In this document: one piece after another, positions 1-7,500 of the stretch
How the letters are laid out: each line of letters starts with the position of its first letter
Position numbering within the stretch: the first letter of the stretch is position 1
Assembly: GCF_900113015.1 (NCBI RefSeq)
Contig: NZ_FONV01000008.1
Span: 248,001 to 312,000, forward strand
Direction: 5' to 3'
DNA length: 64,000 nucleotides
Origin: Actinoplanes philippinensis
GTDB taxonomy: Bacteria > Actinomycetota > Actinomycetes > Mycobacteriales > Micromonosporaceae
The notes under the pieces: model-generated
Database searches by the model: none
Seen by the model: only the letters and a program-made list of their open reading frames with translations
What the model was told of the DNA's origin: nothing
Program-made: the position numbers and the translations under genes

Positions 1-1217
1 GCGCCGGCTCCCGTGCCGGCGCTCGTACCCCCGCCGGTTTCCGCGGTACTGCCGCCGGCCTGACCGCCGCCCCCGGCCGCCGGGCCGGCTGCTGAACCGC
101 CCCCGGCCGCCGGGCCGGCTGCTGAACCGCCCCCGGCCGCCGGGCCGGCTGCTGAACCGCCACCGGTCTGCGGGCCGCTGCCCTGCACACCGGGACCCGT
201 CTGAGGGCCACCGTCGCCGACGCCCGAGCCGACCGGGGAGCCGCCGCCCGTCGGAATCTCCGGCCCGTCGACGCCGGCCGGTGGAGGTGTGTTGAGGTTG
301 GGGATGTCAAGGTTGCCGCCGCCGGGCGGCGGCACCTGGTGGGCGCCGGGCCCGTAGCTGTTGCCGACCTCGGTCGCGTAATGGTGGGCGAATCCGCCGA
401 TCAGCGACGAACTCATGGTGGCCCACGGATTGAAACCGCCGCCGCCCACCATCATGGTGAACAGGCCTTCCATGAACGTCTCGGCGGCCGCCGACAGCGT
501 TTCCCGGGAGATCACATTGGTATTGATCTTCGGGAAGAATTTTCCGCCGATCATGTGGAAGCCGCTGACACCGCCACCGATGAAGGCGCCGCCGGCGAAG
601 GACAGCAGCAGTTCCTTGTATTTCAGCGTGTTCGTCTTGCCCTCGGCGATCTGGGTGAGGCCGGCGGCGGCGCTCTGCCACAGTTCTTCGAGGCCTTCCT
701 GGAATGCTTCCCAGGCGAGCCGCATCAGCATGTTCTGCAGACGCTGACGGAAGAAGTTGATCAGCGTCTGAACGATTTCCTGGCCGATCTTGATCAGCGC
801 GGGCACGGCCGCCGCACCGAAGCCCGAGGCCATCGCGATGGCAATCTCCACGACCTGGGTGAAGGCCGCGATGATGATGTTGTACTGGGTGTTCTCGGAG
901 TCGAGCGCGAATTCGTAGGCCGACCCGCCGAGGGCCAGCGAGATGTTGCCGCCCGCCGGGACGTTCTTGGTGATGCCGACCTGGAACTGCTGGAACGCGT
1001 CCATCGCCGGTCCCTGCAGGCTGCCGGCCAGCCCGTAACCGAGGTTGGCGGTGGCGCCCATCCCGTTCAGGATGGTGCTGCTGAGCTGGTACAACTCGTC
1101 GCCCATGGCCCGCAGGGCGGCAGGGTCGGCCTTCGGGAACTCCCCGCCGGTGGCGACGAGGATCAGGTCGTACGCCCACTGCCACTGCGGGTCGTTGGGG
1201 ATGTGGAAGTCGGGCAT
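1..1217 (-). CDS. CpnT-like N-terminal domain protein, probable ESX substrate (partial, C-terminus off the left edge)
   Basis: The gene is read leftward from an ATG at 1217-1215 and stays open to the window edge (405 codons seen). The first 300 or so residues begin MPDFHIPNDPQWQWAYDLI and carry a GEFP...D motif, helical segments and two hydrophobic stretches. This pattern is that of the N-terminal channel-like domain of CpnT/WXG100 polymorphic toxins. A Gly/Pro/Ala-rich linker follows, with three identical decapeptides (GGSAAGPAAG). In such proteins a C-terminal toxin or effector domain usually comes next, and here it would lie outside the window. The gene follows the WXG100-like gene by 24 bases in one leftward operon with a YbaB-like gene. 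It is probably secreted by the ESX system encoded to the right. The domain call is from pattern recognition; the C-terminal function is unknown. Confidence 0.7.
   Translation of the reverse strand, partial: MPDFHIPNDPQWQWAYDLILVATGGEFPKADPAALRAMGDELYQLSSTILNGMGATANLGYGLAGSLQGPAMDAFQQFQVGITKNVPAGGNISLALGGSAYEFALDSENTQYNIIIAAFTQVVEIAIAMASGFGAAAVPALIKIGQEIVQTLINFFRQRLQNMLMRLAWEAFQEGLEELWQSAAAGLTQIAEGKTNTLKYKELLLSFAGGAFIGGGVSGFHMIGGKFFPKINTNVISRETLSAAAETFMEGLFTMMVGGGGFNPWATMSSSLIGGFAHHYATEVGNSYGPGAHQVPPPGGGNLDIPNLNTPPPAGVDGPEIPTGGGSPVGSGVGDGGPQTGPGVQGSGPQTGGGSAAGPAAGGGSAAGPAAGGGSAAGPAAGGGGQAGGSTAETGGGTSAGTGAG
71..160. repeat. three exact 30-bp tandem repeats inside the partial left-end gene
   Basis: Units at 71-100, 101-130 and 131-160 are identical. 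They encode an in-frame Gly/Ala/Pro decapeptide in the linker of the leftward gene. There are no unique spacers, so this is a coding minisatellite and not a CRISPR. Confidence 0.9.
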
Positions 1218-1241
1218 GTCCGGCCGGGGTGGGTCGGTGGC

Positions 1242-2231
1242 TCAGAAGCCGGGAATGAGCGGGGTGGGTGTGCCGTCGGGGGCGTAGCTCAGCACCAGCG
1301 GCTCGTATCCGGGCGCCGTCGGGTCGACGTTCGGGTTGTCCTTGACGACGAAGAACTGCCCGCGGCCCGGGTCGATGACGGTGCCCTCCGGGGTGGTGAC
1401 GGCGACTCCGGCCAGCGGGGTGACCGAGTCGTAGAGGTTCGCGTCTACCCGGGCGCTGCCGTCCTCGAACGTGTTCAGCGAGATCAGCTGGTAGCCCGCG
1501 GGCAGCGCCTGGCCGCCGACGTACGCCGTCGTGTACTCCGGCTTCATGAACATCGACGAGATGGCGGGCATGGCCGGTTGCACCGGACTGTCCACGTACG
1601 CCCGGGTCGGCTCCATCGGGGTGAACTCGCTCTCCACCGGCTCCTCGAGCGGGCGGCGGGAGGCGTAGGCGACGTGCCGCTCGGTGGGCAGCAGCGGCAG
1701 GCCCTCCTCCCGCCGGGCCGGGACGTTCTCGGCGCGGGCCCTCTCGTAGGCGGTCGTCGCCCGCATGACCACGGGCTCGTCCGGCTCGGCGACCCGGGCC
1801 CGGACCGCGTGCTGCTTGGTCAGGTGGGCGGGCTGGAGCGGGGTCGTGGTGCCCTCGGTGGCCGTGACCGCGTACGAGGGCTGCCCGAGGCTCTCGAAGT
1901 TCCTGGCCATCTTGTGCCCGACCTCGGCGGCGGCCTCGTCGGCCTCCCGGTAGGCCAGGGCGCTCTGGGTCAGGCCCTCGGCGGTGTAGGCCAGCGTTCC
2001 CTTGACCCCGCCGATGATCGCTTCGAGGTTGTCGATGCCTTCGAGGAACTTGGTGGAGAACTGCTCGCCCATGTCGTCGTCGCCCCACGCGTTCGCGTAC
2101 CGGGAGCGCAGGGCGGTCAGCTGGGCCAGGTAGGTGTCGTACAGCTCGACGTGCCCCTGGTAGGCCAGGCCGAGCCCTTCGACGCCGTCCGGGTCGACCC
2201 AGAGCCGGCCACCGGGATTGTTCTCGATCAT
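1242..2231 (-). CDS. WXG100-like ESX-associated protein with a long C-terminal extension
   Basis: This is a 329-residue protein. Its first 100 residues form a helical region with a W-G turn (Trp49-Gly50) and, at the end of the second helix, a YxxxD pattern (Tyr94-Asp98) that fits the general type VII secretion signal. The rest is Pro/Glu/Thr-rich and then a compact, probably beta-rich end. Its ATG overlaps the stop of the YbaB-like gene (ATGA at 2228-2231), so the two are translationally coupled. The CpnT-like gene follows 24 bases downstream. WXG-like proteins next to CpnT-like proteins usually act as secretion partners, so that role is inferred here. No named family was recognised for the C-terminal half. 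Confidence 0.75.
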   Translation of the reverse strand: MIENNPGGRLWVDPDGVEGLGLAYQGHVELYDTYLAQLTALRSRYANAWGDDDMGEQFSTKFLEGIDNLEAIIGGVKGTLAYTAEGLTQSALAYREADEAAAEVGHKMARNFESLGQPSYAVTATEGTTTPLQPAHLTKQHAVRARVAEPDEPVVMRATTAYERARAENVPARREEGLPLLPTERHVAYASRRPLEEPVESEFTPMEPTRAYVDSPVQPAMPAISSMFMKPEYTTAYVGGQALPAGYQLISLNTFEDGSARVDANLYDSVTPLAGVAVTTPEGTVIDPGRGQFFVVKDNPNVDPTAPGYEPLVLSYAPDGTPTPLIPGF

Positions 2232-2641
2232 TCGTTCGTCCCCCGGGTGAGGAGCTCCCGCACGCTGGTCACCATGCGGGGCTGTTCGGGCAGGAACGCG
2301 TCGGCGCCGGCCTGCCCGCGGACGAGTTTGTGGGCGTCGAGGCCGTCGGGCAGCATCGGCGCGAGCACCGCGGCGGCCTGGTTCATCACCTGTTCCTTGG
2401 CCTCCGCGTACGTCTCCATGATCATTTTGGTGAGGTCGGCGGTGGTCAGCCTCTTGTGGGCGGAGGACGGGAACTGGATGTCGGTCAGCACCCCGTTCTG
2501 GCCCACGGTGACGCTGACCTCACGGCGCGGAGACATGGCGGTGGCCGAGAGGGCGCTCATCTTCGCCTGCATCTCGGTGAGGCTGCTGCGCTGCTTCTCG
2601 TACTCCTGGAACAGGCTCTCGATGCGCTCGCTGTAGTTCAA
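2228..2641 (-). CDS. YbaB/EbfC-family protein
   Basis: The product is about 137 residues when started at the TTG at 2641-2639, which has GGGAG (2655-2651) nine bases upstream. A longer frame to 2824 has low-complexity, shadow-like sequence before this point. The N-terminus is a coiled coil (about residues 1-35). Next is a strand segment with VTVGQNGVLTDIQF, typical of the YbaB fold, then a helix and a C-terminal extension. YbaB proteins are dimeric nucleoid-associated DNA binders, and divergent copies are common beside actinobacterial ESX genes. It heads the leftward operon, diverging from the WXG100 pair across 264 bases. A second YbaB-like gene lies at 22297-22617. Confidence 0.75.
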   Translation of the reverse strand: MNYSERIESLFQEYEKQRSSLTEMQAKMSALSATAMSPRREVSVTVGQNGVLTDIQFPSSAHKRLTTADLTKMIMETYAEAKEQVMNQAAAVLAPMLPDGLDAHKLVRGQAGADAFLPEQPRMVTSVRELLTRGTNE

Positions 2642-2905
2642 CCCGGACCACTCCCTCGACGTCGCCGTCTGAAAGACGCCGGGATCCAGTGAAGGTCCTC
2701 GCGACGGCCATCGGAACCGTGCCCGCCCCTTCGTGTCTGAAAGTGCAACCGGTCTTCCCGGCTTTCGGCACGTGGCCGCCGGGCCGGGGGCGCTGCCGTG
2801 CAATGTTCGGTGACGTTCGGACATCGAGGCCGGAACGGAGTTGTCGGCAGGTACGTCCTTCGATCAACTCTTCATTGCCAAGTTCGCGACGTGAGGAGTC
2901 CGGCC

Positions 2906-3235
2906 GTGCAGTTGCCTTCCGTTAGTACTACCGAACCGGGTATGCAGAAGGCCGCCCAGGAGTTTTCCGACAAGGCGACCCTTTTCACCGGTGATCTGCG
3001 CGCGGTGAACGGCCAGATGGCCATCCTGATCAGCTCCTGGACCGGTGACGCGTCCCGGGGGTTCAACGACGCGATGGACAACTGGGAGAGGTCGTTCCAG
3101 CAGGTCATCAACGAGCTGCTCAAGATGCTCGAGGTCATGGGCATCACCACCAAGGGCTACCAGACCGCCGAGAGCGACGCCGCCGACGTGGCGAAGTCGT
3201 TCGCCGCCGCCCTGCCTCCGCTGCCCGGCTTCTGA
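2906..3235 (+). CDS. WXG100 protein, first of the Esx pair (109 aa)
   Basis: This is a typical small ESX substrate: a helix-turn-helix hairpin with the WxG turn at Trp45-Thr-Gly47 and a C-terminal YxxxE secretion signal (Tyr85-Glu89). Starting at the GTG at 2906 gives the usual family length (about 100 residues) and places GAGGAG seven bases upstream; the frame is open further upstream but that part has no family resemblance. It is expected to form a four-helix heterodimer with the next gene product and to be exported by the EccBCD machinery. It is the first gene of the rightward arm. Confidence 0.92.
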   Translation: MQLPSVSTTEPGMQKAAQEFSDKATLFTGDLRAVNGQMAILISSWTGDASRGFNDAMDNWERSFQQVINELLKMLEVMGITTKGYQTAESDAADVAKSFAAALPPLPGF

Positions 3236-3274
3236 GCCGGCCGTCTGCATCCCTGACATTCCGAAAGGACTGAC

Positions 3275-3577
3275 ATGTCCAACTACACGTTCGACTTCGT
3301 GCAGGCAGACGCCGTGCTGACCGACATGAACAACATCAACAAGCGGATCCAGACCTCCATCGACGAGATGGAGTCGACGGTCGAGGCCAGCCTCAAGGAC
3401 TGGACCGGTGCCGCGCGCGAGCAGTACGCCATCTCGAAGGTCGCCTGGAACAACGCGGCCGACAACATGGTCCTCTACCTGGAGCAGGCCCGGCAGACGC
3501 TGCTGACCATCTCGGACAACTACGGCTCCACCGAGAAGCGCCACGCGATGATCTGGAACGACGTCCGCGGCGGCTGA
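3275..3577 (+). CDS. WXG100 protein, second of the Esx pair (100 aa)
   Basis: This 100-residue EsxA-like protein has Trp43-Thr-Gly45 in the turn and a YxxxE signal at Tyr83-Glu87. An A/G-rich ribosome site (GAAAGGA) precedes the ATG. It lies 39 bases after the first Esx gene and should be its heterodimer partner. Both proteins carry the C-terminal signal, whereas in many mycobacterial pairs only one partner does. A strong hairpin follows 12 bases after the stop, so the pair can probably be transcribed as a short abundant message. Confidence 0.93.
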   Translation: MSNYTFDFVQADAVLTDMNNINKRIQTSIDEMESTVEASLKDWTGAAREQYAISKVAWNNAADNMVLYLEQARQTLLTISDNYGSTEKRHAMIWNDVRGG

Positions 3578-3589
3578 GCCACGTCGCGT

Positions 3590-3618
3590 GGCTGCCGCGC
3601 CCTCCCGGCGCGGCAGCC
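3590..3618 (+). terminator. perfect 12-bp hairpin after the Esx pair
   Basis: The arms at 3590-3601 and 3607-3618 are perfectly complementary around a 5-base loop. There is no T-run, as is usual in high-GC actinomycetes. It sits between the Esx pair and the downstream secretion genes, so it is likely to terminate partially or to stabilise the 3' end of the esx message. Confidence 0.7.
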
Positions 3619-3716
3619 CCAGCTGCCCCACCCCGGCCCGGTGCGCTCCTTCGACCCGGGCCGCCGGGCTTTTCCGACTCTGATCCGTACGCCGACGAGC
3701 GAGTGGAGTGACCACA

Positions 3717-4553
3717 ATGGCAAGTATCGACTGGGGCTACCCCCACGATGAGGCAATCAACGCGATGCACGCCTATTCCACCCACGACACGGCCAAGGGC
3801 TATCCGGAGGGCACCACACAGGCGGCGTACGACTCCTGGATGGCGTACTACAACAAGCACCAGGACGACGCCCTCGGTGTCGACTACAACAAGTGGAAGG
3901 ACGAGGTCCGGGGCGAGCACCCGCAGTGGGTCGAGGCCCGGGAATGGTACGACGCCAACATTCTCGACATCGACGGCTGGAAGAAGCTGGTCAGCGACTA
4001 CAAGGCGAAGATCACCGACCCGTCGAACGTCAAGCCGCCGGCCTTCAACTCGCAGGGCGACTGGATCGACGAGACCAAGACCCCGACCGGCTCCGGTTTC
4101 AAGCCGCCCACCATCGACGGCTTCAAGGGCGACGCGGCCGCGACCAACGGTGTGGCCGTGAACACCGCCGCACTGGAGTGGTTCGCCAAAGAGGTGCTCC
4201 AGAAGATCACCGGACCGGGCAACATCCTGCTCTCGACGGTGAACCAGCTCAATGCGGTCGACCCCAAGCCGGGTGGCTTCGCCCGGGCCGAGGTGCTGCG
4301 CCAGGCGATCGTCGGCGCGACCGCCCAGGACGGCGGCGTCAAGGGCGACATGAAGGACATGCTGGTCAACATGAACACGTCCCTCATCGCGGTGGCGGAC
4401 GCCCTGCTGAAGATGGCCGGCGACTACAAGAACCTCGAAGAGCTCAACAAGCTCACCGGCGACAAGCTCAACGAGATCATGGGCGAGTCGTTCAAGGGAC
4501 TCGACGGCCTCGGCACCTACGGGACGAAGACCGTCAAGACCGACGGCAACTGA
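3717..4553 (+). CDS. ESX-associated secreted protein of unknown function (278 aa)
   Basis: The ATG at 3717 is preferred because GGAG (3705-3708) lies eight bases upstream; a GTG at 3708 would overlap that site. The N-terminal 90 residues are rich in Tyr, Trp and Asp with repeated W-Y patterns. A Pro/Lys-rich linker follows. The C-terminal helical region (about 150-270) carries a YxxxE pattern (Tyr237-Glu241), consistent with a type VII secretion signal. It lies between the Esx pair and the giant repeat protein and is 40 bases upstream of the latter. No known family was recognised; export by this ESX system is an inference from position and motif. Confidence 0.7.
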   Translation: MASIDWGYPHDEAINAMHAYSTHDTAKGYPEGTTQAAYDSWMAYYNKHQDDALGVDYNKWKDEVRGEHPQWVEAREWYDANILDIDGWKKLVSDYKAKITDPSNVKPPAFNSQGDWIDETKTPTGSGFKPPTIDGFKGDAAATNGVAVNTAALEWFAKEVLQKITGPGNILLSTVNQLNAVDPKPGGFARAEVLRQAIVGATAQDGGVKGDMKDMLVNMNTSLIAVADALLKMAGDYKNLEELNKLTGDKLNEIMGESFKGLDGLGTYGTKTVKTDGN

Positions 4554-4593
4554 CGACGTCGTACGGTCGTAGTGCTCGCATTGAGGACAGGTA

Positions 4594-7500
4594 ATGGGCA
4601 ACGGTCTCGGTGACAGCAAGCTCGACGGGTGGAACGACCCGGCGGAGTCGGCATCCACATTCCCGCCGAAGGTGATCCCGGTCGGGGATCTGTACGACTA
4701 CAAGACCTGGGCGACCGAGACCCGCGGGTGGCGGAAACTCGAAGCCGCCATCAACGGCGGCGCGGCGCTCACGACCGAGGCGGGCGCGAACTACGCGGCC
4801 GGCCGGGTCAACGTGGCGTCGGTCATCGAGGCCGCTCGTGCCTTCCAGGCGACGCAGGACCTGCTGATCTGGCTGGAGCAGACCATCCGGTCCGCGACGA
4901 AGTCGATGATCGGCGACGACAAGGCCTGGAAAGGCCCGGCCGCCACCGCCTTCCAGGACAAGATGAACTTCTACGCCGACCTTCTGGGCAAACAGGCCGA
5001 GCATCTGGCCGGCGGGGCGATCCCGCACTCGGACACGCCCGCCAACGCCATCAACTCCTCGACCAACCTCAACTCGCTGCCGTCGCAGCTCTACGACGCC
5101 GCCAACTACCTGTCGTGGGCGCAGCAGACGATCTCCTACCTGGACCGTGCCTGGGCGACGATCGCCTCCCAGAACGGCGTCGGCGACAAGCCCGGACCGG
5201 TTCCGATCAGCGGCACCGAGTACGAGAAGCCGATGGCCGAGCAGATGGCCCAGGTCGTCGACACGGTGGCCACCCAGTACAAGATGACCACCGACAAGGC
5301 ATCGACGTCCGGGGTGACCATGCCCACGTCGGCCATCACCACGCCGACCAAGCCGAACCTGACGACGCCCAACCTGACCACCGTCGCCTTCACCACCCCG
5401 TCGCTGACGACGCCGGGGTTCACGACGCCCAACCTCAGCGGGGTCACCACACCGAACATCACGACGCCGAACCTCAAGAACGTCACGACGCCGAACCTGA
5501 ACAGCATCACCACCCCCAACCTGGCCGGTGTCACGACGCCCGGCCTCGGCGGCGTCACCACACCCAACCTGGCCGGCATCACGACGCCCGCCCTCGGCGG
5601 CGGGCCGGGCGGCGTCACCGCACCCGCCTTCAAGGGCCCGGGTGAGATCGGCGGCCCGCAGACCGGTGGCACCGGCGGCGGGACCGGAACCGGCCTTCCC
5701 GGTTTCGAGGCGCCGGCCATCAACGGCCCGGGCGGTACCGGCGGCGGCCTCAGCAACGCGGCGGTCGTCCCACCGGTCATCAAGCCGCCGTCGAGCGGCA
5801 ACAACGGCAACAACGGTGGCTCCGGCGCCGGTTCGGGCAGCGCTTCGGTGAAGCCACCGGCCTTCGACGGGCCCGGCGAGGTCGGTGGTCTGACGCCCGG
5901 CGGTGGTGGGGCCGCCGGCGGCGGTAATCCCGGGTTCAACGCGCCGAGCATCCCCGGCTTCAACTCCCCGGGCGGCGGTGGCACGGGTGGCGCCGGCGGC
6001 GGTGTCGGTCTCCCCGAGACCCCGGACGCCAACGGACTGCTCGGCGGTGACGAGAACTTCAAACCCGGCGGCATCGCGGGCGTGGACATCCCCGCCTCGC
6101 CGGGCGGCGCCTCGCCGGGTGTGGGGAGTGGTTTCCAGCCGCCGATGATGCCGGGTATGCCGGGTGGTGGTCCGGCTGGTGGGGGTGCCGGTGGTGGGTC
6201 GGGTGTTCCTGAGGCGCCGGATTCGAAGGGTCTGGTCGAGGGTGATGCGTCGGATTGGAAGCCGCCGTCGTTCGATGGTGTGGAGGGTCCGGGGTCGTCG
6301 TCGGGTGCTTCGCCGGGTGTGGGGAGTGGTTTCCAGCCGCCGATGATGCCGGGTATGCCGGGTGGTGGTCCGGCCGGTGGGGGTGCCGGTGGTGGGTCGG
6401 GTGTTCCTGAGGTGCCGGATTCGAAGGGTCTGGTCGAGGGTGATGCGTCGGATTGGAAGCCGCCGTCGTTCGATGGTGTGGAGGGTCCGGGGTCGTCGTC
6501 GGGTGCTTCGCCGGGTGTGGGGAGTGGTTTCCAGCCGCCGATGATGCCGGGCATGCCCGGTGGTGGTCCGGCCGGTGCGGGTGCCGGTGGTGGGTCGGGT
6601 GTTCCCGAGGCGCCGGACTCCAAGGGCCTGGTCGAGAGCGACGGCTCCGACTGGAAGCCGTCCGTGCCCGAGGTGGGCCTGCCGGACGGGCTCGGCGGTG
6701 CCGTGCCCGGTGGCGGCGGCTTCGCGGGAATTACCGCTCCGGCCGGCTCGGACCTCCCGTCCGCCGGTGTCACGCCGGAGACCTCGCCCGGCACGACCGT
6801 GCCGTCCGCCGGCGCACCAGGGGCCGGACTGCCGGGTGCGGGGATGCCGGGCTCACCCGGCGCACCGGGCGGAGGCACGCCGGGCGGTGGGGTTCCGGAG
6901 TCGCCGGAGTCCTCGGGGCTGATCGGCGCGGACGCCGGTGACTGGAAGCCGTCCGGTGCTTCCGGATCGGGACTGCCCGAGGCGCCGGTGGGCGCGGGCG
7001 CCGGCGGGGCCGGGCTGGAGACTCCGGACTGGTCCCCCTCAGGCTCCGGGCCGACGGGGGCGGACGCCTCCGTCGAGGTGCCGGCCACCGTCGACGTGCC
7101 CTCGTGGGAGAGTTCGGCGACCGATGCCGGGGTACCCGTTCCGGCAGCTTCCGGGACCGGTGGCATGCCTCCCATGCCCGGATTTCCGGGCAGCCATGCG
7201 CCCGGTGACGCCACACCTCCCGGCCCGACCGACGCATCCGGCCTCGTGGAACAGGACGGGGCGGACTGGTCGCGGCCCGGCCCGACGGACGTGACACCGG
7301 GATCCGCCGGCGGGACCGTGGCCGGCGGCGCGGGCCTGGAGGGGGCTGCCACAACGATCCCCGACCCGGGCGCGCCGGACCTGAGCGTGCCGGACCTGAG
7401 CGTGCCGGACCTGAGCGTGCCGGACCTGAGCGTGCCGGACCTGAGCGTGCCGGATGTGGGTGTGCCGGATCTGGGTGTGCCGGACCTGGGCGTGCCGGTG

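Noticed and set aside
71..160. Regular 30-bp repeats resembling a CRISPR array
   Set aside because: The units are directly adjacent with no spacers and encode an in-frame decapeptide in a linker.
307..2088. 593-codon frame on the minus strand across the WXG-like and CpnT-like genes
   Set aside because: It is a shadow in another frame. The supported genes on the same strand (1-1217 and 1242-2231) have conserved features and coupled starts.
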